From: Azolla pinnata
Taxonomy: Eukaryota; Streptophyta; Polypodiopsida; Salviniales; Salviniaceae
DNA: 64,000 bases
Direction of reading: 5' to 3'
Assembly: GCA_037176905.1 (NCBI GenBank)
Contig: JBBBWG010018001.1
Coordinates: 1-64,000 of the forward strand
Part shown: positions 15,102 through 28,240 of the stretch, piece by piece
Numbering within the stretch: position 1 is the first letter of the stretch
How the letters are laid out: each line of letters begins with the position of its first letter
Notes under the pieces: model-generated
Told to the model about the DNA's origin: nothing
The model's input: the letters and a program-made list of their open reading frames with translations, nothing else
Database searches by the model: none
Position numbers and translations under genes: made by a program

Positions 15102-15420
15102 AGAGTTCTTGCACTTTCATCTGATTGCACTGGGGCAAGAACCTGGCAGATATTTTTTACCAAAAGCTTCAAAACATTAGCAAAACATCCCTTCCCTTGA
15201 ACTCAGAAGATGATCATACGTGTGACGAGATCAAATAGAAACTTCTAATCTACGAGTTCTTGCAGTTACTCTAAGCTCAATAAGAACACTATTGACATTC
15301 ATCTGATCGCATTGGGGCGAGAACTTTGGCAGATATTTCTACACCAAAAGCTTCAAAACATCCCTTCCCTTGAACTCAGAAGATGATTATACGCATGCCG
15401 AGATCAAATAGAAACTTCTA
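15102..15420. repeat. Tandem duplication, about 180-bp unit
   Basis: Two copies share CATCTGATTGCA-TGGGGC-AGAAC, CCAAAAGCTTCAAAACAT and CCCTTCCCTTGAACTCAGAA, then GAGATCAAATAGAAACTTCT. The copies are about 15102-15250 and 15282-15420. The second lacks a short AGCAAAACAT-type insertion. Confidence 0.85.
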
Positions 15421-16198
15421 CACGACTGGGATCGAGCCATCATCTAGTGGATGGAACTCTTGTATCTAGCTATGATTTTCAAGACTCCAGAAGAGCATCC
15501 TGGATTAGCCCCACGATGTCTGATCGCTACGCTAAATCATGTCTAGATCTTGCTCAGCACATGATCAGCCTCCAATTAATCATCCTGTTTAATACTTGAT
15601 CCATTTATTCTACAACATATGTTTTGCACATCGCCATGACACAATGATATCCAAGATATTTGCTTCGCAGATCGCTTTCCAAGTGCCCAACAAAGTCGCT
15701 CGTGTTGTATCCCGCTGATTCTCGAGCATGTACGGAATTCAACCGACTGCTAAGACGAATCGATAAGATGCCTGTATATCACATAGATACTTAGCTCTTA
15801 TATATCTTTGCAAATTACAGGCAATCGATCCCCCCTGCATTGTAAACAGGTTCCGGATCCCATGTCTCTCTTTCATCGCAACTCTGGTGCGCGTATCCTT
15901 TACATAGAACACATCTAATTGACCTACAGAAAAGCCTTCTAATACGTATTGAGTACCCGATACAAAGGCACTAAGCATCGATTGAAACATGGCGAAAAGA
16001 CGGATGTTAAACCAAATTTGCACAAATATGATTGAATGGTGTTCACCGGTTGCATTGCAGGGGAAACCGAATCACAAGAAGGGCAACTTACTGAGCCATC
16101 GGCAATACGCAGGCATGTGTTCTCGCATCCCCATCGATGGCATCATATACTGGTTCAAAACTTGAGGATTCCCTGGATAGATCTTGTGAAAAGCTCTT

Positions 16199-19100
16199 CT
16201 AAAGATGGTCAACCTGCACCAGCTCAATTGCATCCGCCACATCAAATGCTCCCAAGACACGCGAGAAGAACGCAATCTCTTGCTCCAGTGTGTATTTTAT
16301 GTTTTCGGCCTACCATTTCAAGAATTAAAAAAAAAACAATGCCCCATTTGACTTTCTCACTCACAATCAGCATGTACAATGAATGGGCTTGATCAGCATG
16401 TGCTCGGAAGCAGCGAAATCGTGTTCTTACTTTGCGGAATCCGTGTTGTTCGCCCTCGTATTCGATCAGCGCAACTGGAATCTTCTTCGCCTTGACATCT
16501 TCGTATATACGCCGTGCTTGTGTGGCTGGGACAACCTGAACAAAATACACAGATGGAAAAACGGTTTTTCTCGAACAAACTGAAATCTCTAGCCGCCTCT
16601 TTCAATGTAGATAGAGATGATTATTATATGTTTTTGCCTGACCTTGTCTTCGAGGCCTTGGAATAGTATAATGGGACATGAGAGCTTCTCCAAGAAATTG
16701 AGCGGCGATCGTCCAAAAATAACCTTTGGATCCGAACCTAGGCAGAGGAAACACACAACACAATCAGTGGCAGATACAGTTTAGCAGGGCTTACCATATT
16801 TGTATGGCAACTCTTACCAACTAGGGACTCCACATAACGCGATTCGAACTTGTGGGTATCGCCAACAAGAACAAACAGATCACCAATCTTTCCAAAGGAT
16901 GAAAACAGAGAGTCAGAGAGAAATAAAAAAACGCAAGATTCTAAACAAATTTGGCATCTTAACTGTGTAAGCAAGAAGGATGATATGTTCTACAGGAGTA
17001 TAATCAGAGAAGAAAGAGCCCAAACTTCGGTGTGTTTAATTGTGAAAGCAAGAATGATGATACATGTTAAGAGGACTATAATCAAAGAAGAAAAAGTGCA
17101 GAATTTTGAAAATACGGCATATTAATTGTAGAAGAAGAATGATGATATTTTGCATCCACGTCGATGCAAAACCTATCCATTCATGAAATAATGAATGGTA
17201 TATGCCACCGAATTTTCTAGATGTTTGTGTATTAAATACATGTAAATGTACAAATATAACTATATAGCTATATATGCATATAATATGCTTGCATAAGACA
17301 GCCTTACATGTTGAGGGTATCCACCATCAAAGAATGGAAAAAACTTAATAAATTTATTGTAGCATTACCCCGTAGAGGGAAGCGCCAGCTTTGAATGTAT
17401 CCTTAAACACAAGAGCTGCAAGTGTAGTATAACCTCCTGCTGAGCCTCCATCAATGCATACATGTTCACCATTAACCCTCCCACTATCTACCTACATCGC
17501 ATCGAAAGGTTTTCACTGATATCTTTTGTTTCATGCTCACATGATCCATCAGCAAACCATCCATTTAACGAAATAAAGCTGTTCTGTAAAATTCACCAGA
17601 TACTTCGCACAGCTACAGCAGTCTTCGACATCCACAATGCCCCATGCTCCGTAAAGCCTCTCTCTATATTCCCTACCATATCCTTCACAGGAATCAAGAG
17701 ACAACAAGATCAAAGGTTAGTTCTGATTTTCCACCAGCTTACATCAGTCCATATCTTAATAATGTTATAATAGCGATATGTAATTGTTAGAACAGCAATC
17801 TTCCCATGCACACAGGCAAATAAAAATTCATTCTACATTCGATCATACTTCAATTGAATCTATTTTATAGATCTCTGATATTGTATCTTCATTGCTAGTT
17901 ATTAGTAAACACAGCCAATTAGCACAATGAGAGCCTCAAAGTTTACTCGATAACAATACCTGTACTCCCTCCATAGTTGACATCTGCCACAGCCCACCCC
18001 CTACTTGTCCAATACTGAATACCAAGGTTTAAGTTTGTTCGTGTTTCCGCAGTTGGACCCCCTAGAGGTAAAAAAGATCTTCAATCATCCACGCAAAGTG
18101 TTACTCATTTCTTGAAGTTGGAATTTGAGATTTTGTTTTAAGGAAATGCTTCCATAGTTCCAACTTTAAGAAGCCAAACCAATGGTTACTCTGCTCATAT
18201 CCACCAAAACCTAATTTTACAACAATTAAAAAGAAATGAATACAGGTCCTTCAAAAATATTACCATGGACACGAACAAGTAATGGTGGTTTATCTCCTGG
18301 AGGTGCAGAGAAATCATTGTTATATGGAGGATAGAAGTTTGCAAATGCATTCTGGTTTGGCCTGCCAGTTGGGAACTCTATGATCTCTGGTGTCGTGAGA
18401 TATGCTTCATACGCTGAAAGGTCCAATGAGGTTGATGACCAAACTAATGAATACTCGGGGGTTCCCTTCATGGCACTTGGGAGATTCACCTGTATGAAGC
18501 CATAACATTGACAAATTTTCATGGGTGAAAAACCATTGGCACAATAAAGTTCAAATCATAACCTCCCCTCCTAAGGAGTTTCAATGAACATTTTGTAACA
18601 CAACAAATATCTCCTCCTTGCAGAAATCAACATGCACATTTAAACGTGGATAGAATGAGAGATTCTAGACTAGATATAGCAATCTGTCATATCAAACCAC
18701 TTATTAAAAATTAACTCTCTGAAATTTAACTGAAGGGAGACAAGGAAGATCAAAATTCAGACTGAAATACAGGGTAAGAAAGCAGATTCTCATGGGAATC
18801 TTTTAATATATGACAGCCAATGTTAGCAGTACTGAAATTCGTTTTTTTCTCGAAGTCTGAAAAAGAATGTGGATACACAAAATCGAAGAAACAAACCTTA
18901 ATGATGGAAAGCGGTTTGGATGCAGATGCCACTTGGATGTAAAGATTCTCTCCATTCACAATCTGTGATGCAGAAAACCACAATCATCTTTGGAGACAAT
19001 CCACAAAATGCATAGAGCTAAAATGTGAATTACAAATCACTTAGAAGTCCAAAGTAAAAACCATCCTCTGGTGCATGATACAAGTGTTAGATAAAATCTG

Positions 19101-22100
19101 AAGTCAAAGGACATGTATGGTGCTACAAACTAAATGGATGTATAATTCTCAAGACAAGTAAAAAGATGAAATGTGGCATAAACGTGATCAGACATCCCTT
19201 CTTCAGATAACCTCATTCTCATTCATAGAAAATCGCCACCTGAGAGGTTTGTGTGACAGAGAAATATAAGAAAGCATCCTCCAAAGTAGACCGTGTAATC
19301 CGCAAAGAGATGTCTGTGTCCCTAAATCAAATGTTCACAGGGCCCAGAGGAAACATTCTACGCAATCGATTCTTCGAGAAGTAGAAAATTTAAAACCTAT
19401 CCGGAATCCATTATCAAAAAAAGCAGATGTCAAATTTGTATCCCTAGCTATGCATCAAGAACACGAGCTTGAATGAAAACCTTAAGGCAGAATGGAAATT
19501 AAAAGTAATGCATAACTTCTACTCATTGGGTGAATGAATTGCTTTAGAAGTAAAGCCAAGGTGAAGTATATCCAACAAATGATGTTTAGTAATAACCTAG
19601 ATACTGGAGTCACTGATTGACTTCAGAAAAGACTTTACAACATAACTTATTTGGCTTTGACATGGCAAATCTATGCAAGCTTTCAATTCAAATGAAGGAT
19701 CCATTATATCACTAATTGTTCACGAAGAATACTTTTCAGTCATTACTTTCAAGGTTTTGACACTTCTTGGGTATTTTCATGATAAAATAAAAAGAGAAGA
19801 AGATAAACCGAGCCTGCCCAAAAGTGCAAAAGCAACACAATTAACCTAAAAGGATAGAGACAGATGGCCATACCAAATCGTATATTTCTGTAAAAGGTAA
19901 ATCCACAAGCTTGAGAGAGGAAGAAAGCAGATTCAAAAAACCAATATATGATTTGCCCATTTTCCTGTTGGAGTTCAAGCAGCAGAATTAAAAGAATGGA
20001 ACATGGCTTCTCATATTGAAATTTAATTGCACTTGATCGGAATAGTAACAAGAGAATGTTCTTCCAGAGTGTATATCATGTAGATAATAAGTTACTTCAA
20101 GTGTTATAGAGTGGTTTTTGCTTCCAGATTATGCCCAATCATAAATTATCCTCTTAATACAAGTATGAGATGCGAGATGATCAGCGTTATGAACTCCCTG
20201 CAGATTAGGATTGAATAATAGTACAAAAATCAAATAGCCTGAATGAAGACTGGCAGCTACAATATTGTGCAACATATACTGTTGGTTTCACCCACTTTAC
20301 AGGAAATCTGATGTTGAAAGAATGTTATTAAAGAATATCAAACAGCCTAAATGACCGACATCAACTATGATGTTGCAGTACAGGCCTTTGGCCTTTTCAC
20401 TCAGCCAGAAATATAGGGTTGTAAGTTTTAACAATAACATTAGATGATAATATCCAATTCATAAAGGTAATCATGCCAGTATTTCTGCAGCGTTGCATCA
20501 TACCCCATATAATTGATTGGCACAAGCATGTGCCTTCATGCTAATATTGGGAATGATCTGTAACATGATTATTATCAAAAAGCCTCATATCTAGAGCCGG
20601 CAAGAGATATTCAGGCTAGTATTATTGACACCTTTCTTATAGTCTATGGAACACTTCCATATAAATCATATAATGGGCACCCAGCAAATCATATTGACAT
20701 GGTTTAATGTCATGCTATGTAAAATTGAGCATGAACATCACAAGAGGATGATATAAAATTATCGATCCCTGAAGTAGAATTTTGAGATTTAAATAAATTT
20801 GAGAATTCAAAATTAAATGGTTGGATCCACCTATTCATGTTGCCACTTAGGAGTAAGATAATATTCTCAAAGATATTTTTCTTGATTGTTGATTTTCCAA
20901 TGCAAGAATGTAATGTTTCAGAACTTAGGAGTATGTTGTAATAATTTGAAGGGTAAGGGTTGGGAGCCTAAGAAGTTAACCTATATAAAGGGGGACTAGC
21001 TACCTCCATCCAGTATGGCACCTTTAGACATTGCGAAGCCATTATTGGCAAGGCTTGGCTCAGTTCATCAAATCTGTTCAACGAGCTTCTGAGGCATTGT
21101 ATAAGGCATAGATTTATTCTTTATATTTGTTTCTACTCCTTCACTCGGGTGTGGCTGTTGCGATTAATTCATTCTTTTCTCTATAATCTTCTTCTCTTAT
21201 ATTTCTCATCATAAGTGGATCCAAAATACATTGAAATATTTTGTTTAAGACAGGCATTCCTCGTCCTTGTTATGAGATCCTTGTAAGACACGCCTGCTTA
21301 AACGAGGCCAATCTTTCGGTGGCATATAAAAATCACAAAAGTTTCTTTCTCTCTTCAGAAAACCCCTCCTTCAAAATTATGGAACCATCTTTAGTATTGA
21401 ACCATTACGGTGAAATTGTTCACATAAAAAAACATCATTGGAAAAATGTTAACGAGGATAGATTCATCCAAGAAGGAGACATAAAATGTACCTGTATGAG
21501 CATACAAGAGTACTTTCATTCAGAACTTCATATGAACTATAGCCAAAAACCCATGCTGGCCTTGAAAACTCAGCTTCCATAGGAAGAAGACACCGAACCA
21601 CACCTGTTTCTGAATCCTGTAAGTTAAGCCGAAACAAGACATTTCAGCTCAAAACAATGATTTGTTATCAAAATGGTTTACACTAAATTCAAGATAAAAA
21701 GCCAGTTGAAACAAGCTATACCCATTGATAGAGATTCCAATATCCATTTTCCTTGTCAGAGATGAAAAAAAGACTACCTGCAACATTTATTCAATACCAC
21801 TTAGTTGTTCTGATCAATATGATGGATCATTTACTCTGATTGTCGAGATTCTATCTGGTTGGAGACCTTGCCTATGACTCTGGAACCATTTGGTTACATT
21901 TAAAATCACACTATCATTTAGATTGTCCACTCAATCCTTTGACATATCATATCTTTTACATATATGATACACAATGTCAATTATACAGTGACATACACTT
22001 CTCTAGTATAAAGTTACCCAAGTAGAATCCTAAGGAGAACATGTCAACAGTTCAAAATTATAAAAATGTGACCATTGTGCGCAGGAAATAACAAATCAGA

Positions 22101-24817
22101 TTGAGACTCTAGATATAAACCTCTATGAATGAGGCCCGCCACAGCCATCAAAAACGTACATTTCATCAACTGTGGAGTTTTCACCTTGTGGAGACCATTT
22201 TGGTTCTGTAGGAGACTCGATAGAACCATCGTTTCCAGCCAAGCATTGTTTTTGCACAATTTTTCTAGTCACAAGAAGTCATTAACAACGTTATTGAATT
22301 CTCATTCATGACAGTTACAAAGTCGAAACTAAGCGAAGCATAAACACAGGTCAGAATATAATCTTCTTCATGAATTCCATAATTTGCAGCCTCAACAATA
22401 TAACGTTCAAATTTAAAAACAGGAAGATGATTATGGGCAACAGTAGAGACAATAGTATAATATTAAAGTGAGTTTCTTCCAATATCTTTTTGTGATTTAG
22501 CTCAAATAATGCTCAGATTCTTTGAATCTTGATTCCTCGGGGAAACCGTTTGAAATTTTCTATATGATGTCTATTATATGGTAAATTCTTCAAAGTTTTA
22601 TGAACATCCACAAGGAAACAATCTATCCTCCTCACATGCGTCCCCATCTAAAAGGTGTGGTGGTATCATTTACCTTGTCTTTGGCCTCATCAACATCTCT
22701 TTCTCTCAAATGCCTAAATCAAATAACGATGAGGTCATGTTTTATTATGTTGCTCTAGGGACATGTTCTTACAGGAGGGTGTACACAAAGTACTGCTCCA
22801 CAAGACTCCATTTTGCACGTTTCTAGTGAATAACATAACTATAATTCATCAGAATAAAACCTCGAGTGACTCCCAGTACACCGACAATGAGTTCGCATAA
22901 ATTACAGATTATTATCATGCCTGAGTTGAGGATGCTTTCTTTTATTTCTATACATATTGGTGCTTGAAAATACTGCTTTGCTGAAAGAATAATAATGAGA
23001 TATTATTTTTCACTAGCTCCCTAAGACACAATTTTCTTTGATCGTAGATGATGTTTGGGGAGGAGAGTTCCAGGGAAACAACGCCATTCAGATAAAAGAC
23101 TGCCTTAGGTTTGAAAAAAAAGCTTTGCCAACCTCCAATCATTCTTTTACAATTTGAAGTATATACATATATGTAAGAAATCTATCATACCTTAAGATAA
23201 GAAATGAAACATGTTCACACAGTATATACGCTATTGTATTTGATTCTCAAAATATGTAATACAATTGAAATTTACCCATCCGAAGACAACTTGGCAATCC
23301 ACAGTTGGGTCTTATCCCATGGCAAGCATGGATGTCTCCATTCAATCCATGCAATTTTTTGGCCATCCAAACTCAGACGCGGGAAGGAATAGAAATCATT
23401 CCCTTTTACAAGGATCTCTGGTTCTGATTCATCATGATAAACTTATCTGTCAGACAATACTTGAACACATATAGAAAGGCTTTTGCAAGTAATGGTGTTA
23501 CCTTCAATTGTGTCTGTACTGAGAGAAACAGAAACAATTTCGTTGACTGGTTCCGTGTTCTCCTTTCGCTGATCTATTTCGTTTTAACAAATTTTCTATG
23601 TATAAGCGACATACTGAACCCGGTTACTAAGAAAGCAGTCCTGTGGATACCAGAGAAAATGATGGGTGCTTACCTTCCCTTACTGTAATGTACCGATTCC
23701 GTGCTCTGTCAACGACACCATCAGCATAACGGACTACATTTCCTCCATAGTCAGGTGTCAGAGGCTTGGGCTTATCATCTGATAGCACGACCCAAGTTAG
23801 AAAGGATCATGGATTAATCTTGCATTTGATTCAACATACATCATTACATGAGCATACCTACCACAATGTATGGATTGCAAATAGAGTCTTTGATCCTTGT
23901 AATTTGAGAATATAATGGTATCTCCATCAACCGTAAAAGCTCCACCGCCATATTCATGAACGGTGGTTCTCACACTGAATTCAGGAGGGGTAATATCTTT
24001 ATACCCAGAACTTGAGTGTTTGATCAGCACTACACGGCTGTGAAAACGCACGCTAAAAGTCAGATCCAATGCAAACATAGAACTTTAAGCTTCCATGAGC
24101 CTGATACAGCCGAACACACAGCACACCAGTCAAATCACTATAATGTAACTAAGGATCAAATCTGTAGGAGAGTCCAATGCAAGCAGAGAACGGTGGCATG
24201 GCCAACAGGAGGCATAATACGATATCTTGAATGCATATTGAAACCAGTTTGATTCATTCTCTATGCTCTAACGGTGTGTATATCATGAAACTTTCGGCAC
24301 CTATGAATCTCACGAGACGAATCTTCCTACTCGGGTACATGCAATGCGATTTTCTATGCATACACAAACTTGTCTCCCAGGATGTAACAAAATAGACCTT
24401 GCACACAAATGAAAATACAGTTATCATGACACAAGATCGAGATAATCACACACTGAAACAAGAAACATGGCCTGCTGCATGAAATTGTCATGCATGCACA
24501 CATGTATATGTACATGTATGCATGCATATGTACATACGAAAGCATATACATGCACATGCATGCATCTGTATACATACATATACACAGACATACATACGGA
24601 TCCACCCATATATGAGATTATACCCGGATTCTGTCGGGCGGCCTTCGAGAAGGTAGAAAGAGCCATCTCCATCTACATCCATACCGCCCAATTTCTTTGC
24701 AGAGGAAGCCACGAGATCAGCTGTGAGAGGAGATTTCCATGAACCATACTTGGCAACCTGTTGTTGTTGTTGTTGCTGCTGCTGCTGTTGCTGCTGCTGA
24801 ATGACACCGCTCGCCAT
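16199..24817 (-). CDS. S9 family prolyl-oligopeptidase-like peptidase (At5g36210 type)
   Basis: A serine peptidase of the acylaminoacyl/dipeptidyl peptidase group, matching a plant alpha/beta-hydrolase remembered as At5g36210. Eighteen exons in transcription order: 24624-24817, 23862-24037, 23674-23778, 23502-23573, 23276-23423, 22185-22264, 21722-21777, 21492-21616, 19874-19964, 18897-18962, 18264-18489, 17960-18061, 17597-17682, 17369-17491, 16818-16887, 16643-16737, 16431-16535, 16199-16309. They sum to 2031 nt, or 676 aa, about the family length. A beta-propeller-like N half precedes the hydrolase. Predicted catalytic residues are Ser about 526 (GGSAGG), Asp about 604 (FQGLEDK) and His about 636 (EGEQHGFRK). 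The oxyanion motif HGGPTAE is present. About 14 glutamines follow residue 6. An in-frame ATG at 24916 would add 33 basic, acid-free residues that look like an organelle transit peptide, so the true start may be upstream. Confidence 0.95.
20860..21240 (+). mobile_element. Possible LTR fragment in peptidase intron 8
   Basis: The 1.5-kb intron 8 contains a promoter-like block: GTTGTAATAATTTGAAGG, CCTATATAAAGGGG at about 20980, then a T-rich tract ending CATCATAAGTGGATCC. This resembles the U3-R-U5 order of plant copia/gypsy long terminal repeats running into a primer-binding-like TGGATC. No internal region or paired repeat is visible, so if real it is an old solo LTR or fragment. Confidence 0.25.
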
Positions 24818-25512
24818 GGTACGCGAGAAACGGAGAGATGGGGGATGGAAGATCCTCCTGGCACAGCACAATGAGAGAGGCTTCCAAGCTGCAAAATGAA
24901 GATGTCTTGTCTGCATCACCACCACCATCACCACCGATTTTCACAACCTCGAAGGACCCAACCCTATCTATGCACCCAACAAACTCCATTCCAATGGATC
25001 CGAGCTCACACTCAATTCCAATGGATTGGAGCTCACACTACTCCATTGCCGAGAAAGCTTCCTTGGCTCCCAAGCGTCGTGATGTAGAAGCATATATCAT
25101 CGGATCGGTGGTCGCATCGAGAGATTCGTGATGTGGGCTTCTCGAGTGACCAAATTGTGAGTAGAATCGAGGATGATTTTCCTTCCATTGGTCAATCGCA
25201 CAAAGTCCAATCCTCGATCGATGCAAGTCCAAGAGCTTCGGTCCTGCAACAAGTTTGGACAGTCGAGCATCGATGCGAGAAGAGTGAGCGGGCAAGTTTC
25301 CATGCAAGTTCGATTGGTCTAAACCCTAAACCCTAAACCCTAAAGCCTAAACTTCCTTTTTGTGTTCCACACTATGGACACTTCACAGGGGCATCTCGGA
25401 TATTAACCAAAACACAAGAAGTACAAGTCTCAATCCATGGCTTCTTGACATGCCCTGTTCTGTGTCCCAGAGAGGAAAACAGAGAGGCAAGACCACGCAG
25501 AGCGCACAGAGA
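24818..25512. promoter_or_regulatory. Shared upstream region of two head-to-head genes
   Basis: About 700 bp separates the minus-strand peptidase start from the plus-strand OCIA-like start. It holds CAC-rich simple sequence near 24905, a 27-bp duplication (ATTCCAATGGAT-type, about 24989 and 25016) and a CCCTAAA heptamer tract at about 25321-25343. A bidirectional promoter is inferred from layout only. Confidence 0.5.
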
Positions 25513-28240
25513 ATGGCGGAGGCCAGAACCCAATCGCCCATTGCCCGTGTGATCGGAATCCTGAGAGAAGAAAAGGTAAATCTCCCACATCTCCTCTTTT
25601 TGTGTCTTGCCTATTCTCCATTTCAAGCTCTTGGGGCTCGTTTCTCAACAATCTGAACAAAATCGCCTCCCTCAGATTTCTAAACCCCCCTACCACCACC
25701 ACATATATGCATTTGGTTGTTGCACCGGGTTTTGTTTTCGATTCGATTCTTACCTTGCTTTTCTTTGTCTTCTTGTTTTTGTTCTTGTTTTGGTGGGCGT
25801 TTTTCTACCCGTCAGTATACCACCACGAAAGAAGAGGAGCAAGTGCTTGTGAACTGTGCTAATAGAATCAAAAGAAACGGTATTCAAGGATTCATTGCGG
25901 CAGGTAGCATCGTATGGTCAGGTATTTATTCTCGTTTAGTCTAGATTCATCAATTTGTTTTGATTATTTTTGTATGTATAGGTATATACAATCATGTCTA
26001 CTTGTGTGCTTCACCTGATTCCTCGTAGAGAATCTTAATAACCAAGGACATACATACTTGCATGCATGCATGCATTCATGTGTATGCATGCACATAAGTT
26101 TCTTCACCTAAGTCCTCTTGGCTGCCAATGGCATGCACTCTCTTGTTCTGGATAGGCATTCCGAGGAAGTTGCTAATTTCAAAGAAAGAGAAGCTATTCA
26201 GTGGTCACACCTGGAGAGCAATGGTAGAAATCAATAATGACCTGAAATCATTCTGCTCTAAGGGAAACCCTGGTTGAGTAGACCGGGAAAAGCATTCTCA
26301 ACAATACGGTAGTTACAGTTTCACTTCACTCTTATGCATGTGTGGAAGATATCATAAATGTAACAGTACCTCCTGGAGTATAAAGGCATACTTTATGTGG
26401 CTCAATGTTTCACGGTGAAATTGTGAGTTAGTTTTCTATAAATGATGGATAATATCGTCGTCATTTATATTCCTTTCCATTCAACAGCTAGAGTTCTTGT
26501 AAATAAGGTGACATGCTACACTCAGACCATTAGAACGTTTCAAAGTAATTATAATTTGGGTGTGAATGCTGTATTTCAATGTCGCTTTTCTTTTTATTTC
26601 TATTTTTGATGATGATGATGGTGGTGATGTTGATGATGACAAAATGACTACTTTGGCATCGATGATGTTATGGTTCAGTAACTGGTGGCCTCAATCTCAT
26701 GCAGCGGTTGACATCAACGATTGGTGAGAGATCATACTTTGATTTATTCATTCTGGAAAATTTGATTCTACTGATGTTCTTTCTGAAACTCTAACTTACT
26801 TGTGGTGCATTTTATACACAGCTGGAGCAGCAGCAGCTGGCTACTGGATAGCAAAGAAATCTGTTAGTCCATGTATTGAAGATATATTAGCCCTTGATGG
26901 AAGCCGCCTTCAGGAGAGGTTAGCCCTTGTGTAAGTTCCTTATCCCAAACCTCTTTATTACTGCCTGACTCAGATCGATCTATTTATGTCTTGTTCTCTA
27001 TTTTATGCTGCAAGAATTGTTTGAGGGATTTTATAAAATGGTTTCCATAGTTTGCAGAAAGAGCAGCTACATAACATCCGGATAAGGACGCTTTTGGAAA
27101 AGCATTATTATCTAGAGCCCCTTTATACTGACAGCAGCAAAGATACACCAGGTGTTCTCATGCGCAAGAGGGATGTCACAAGCAGCGGATCTTCAGAAAC
27201 GATGACTGAAGGAATTGGGAATCTGGATGAAGATACCCATGCTTTACAAAAGCAGGATAAGGTTCGTGAACTGAAAGCACCAAGGAGGGCAGTGTCAGTC
27301 GAGACTTCAGAGGTTCGAGCAGCCAGCCAAGCACCACTGGTGAGCTAGACATTTTGTATCTTAGATGATGATAACGTGTACAAATAAAACATCAGATTGA
27401 TTGATATTTTCCTGCTTTTACATGTTATGAAAATTTTCCGTAAGAAATATTTTTTCTTCTTATGTCGACGGTCTTTCATTAGTTTAAAGACCTCGAATCG
27501 AGACACAAGTAAACTGTGGATCATCATGGTCCATCGACCCACAAACAATATTATCTCACGAACCTCTAATGTCAAGGGTAAATTTCTAATGTATTCCCAC
27601 ATTCCCGTATTCACAGAAGGCCATTTCTTTCCACACAGCATGAAAAGCTACAAGTGAACCGGGGATCATCATGATACATCAACCCCCAAAAAATATCATC
27701 TCACTAACTGCTAATATCCAGGGTAAATTTCTAATGTCTACTCACATTCCAGTATTTATAGAAGGCCATGTCTTTCTATACAGCATGAAAAGACAATATT
27801 TTCAATGTGGGCTCCATCCGAGTTCCCTTGAATGCCATCGTACCATGCTCATAAGGTTAATACCTTGTCCAGCCAAATGTTTTGCACCATCTGAACATTA
27901 TGCGAGTCAATTAATTTGTAACATCATATGGAAATGTTGTGTTTTGATCGGTGGATTTAAACTGAGCATTGTACTTCCGTTTTCTTTTTCTGGGGGGAGA
28001 GCGGGGTTTGCTGCTGGCCAGTACAACAATGAGAGCGTTGAATATCCATTTGGGCCATTAGTATGGGATAGTAGTGATAATGCAAGCGCAGAGATGAAAG
28101 ACTCGAATAACAAGCAAGGAATGAATTCTCGGAGGCAGAAGAGGAAGATGGGGGTAGTTGAAAGGAGAGAATACAATCGAATGCGGCATCTTCACTGGGA
28201 GGAGAAGAGGAATGCAAGCATGTTCCAGGAAGCACCATGA
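25513..28240 (+). CDS. OCIA-domain-like membrane protein
   Basis: Six predicted exons: 25513-25575, 25816-25921, 26679-26723, 26822-26930, 27051-27339, 28022-28240. They total 831 nt, or 276 aa, with consistent phases. The segment from exon 2 to exon 4 (KEEEQVLVNCANRIKRNGIQ, then an Ala/Gly-rich stretch GAAAAGYWIAKKSVSPCIED and GSRLQERLA) has the layout of the OCIA domain. That domain has an acidic E..VL..C start, two short hydrophobic segments, GY..GK-S...C and S.L.E.L. Animal OCIAD1/2 sit in mitochondrial and endosomal membranes; a similar place here is inference. The C terminus is basic and charged (RRQKRKMGVVERREYNRMRH). If exon 6 is not joined, the frame instead ends a few codons after 27339. 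The family call is from remembered pattern and is moderate. Confidence 0.55.
27505..27792. repeat. 145-bp tandem duplication in intron 5 of the OCIA-like gene
   Basis: Two diverged copies share GATCATCATG, AATAT-ATCTCAC-AAC, GGGTAAATTTCTAATGT (27576 and 27721) and ACAGCATGAAAAG. Both carry pyrimidine-AG borders before ACAGCATG. The unit is intronic and open in one frame by chance. Confidence 0.85.

Larger units (their letters stand above)
13750..16198. other. Gene-poor spacer between NFU and the S9 peptidase
   Basis: The spacer holds two local duplications and a TTTAGGG tract (separate entries). The rest is unique-looking with no coding chain I can support. The right edge (about 15700-16198) should contain the 3' UTR of the minus-strand peptidase. 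The open frame near 14932-15180 overlaps duplicated sequence and has no family resemblance. Confidence 0.6.

Noticed and set aside
21241-21582. 113-codon plus-strand frame
   Set aside because: Its right end is the antisense of peptidase exon 8; the rest is intron.
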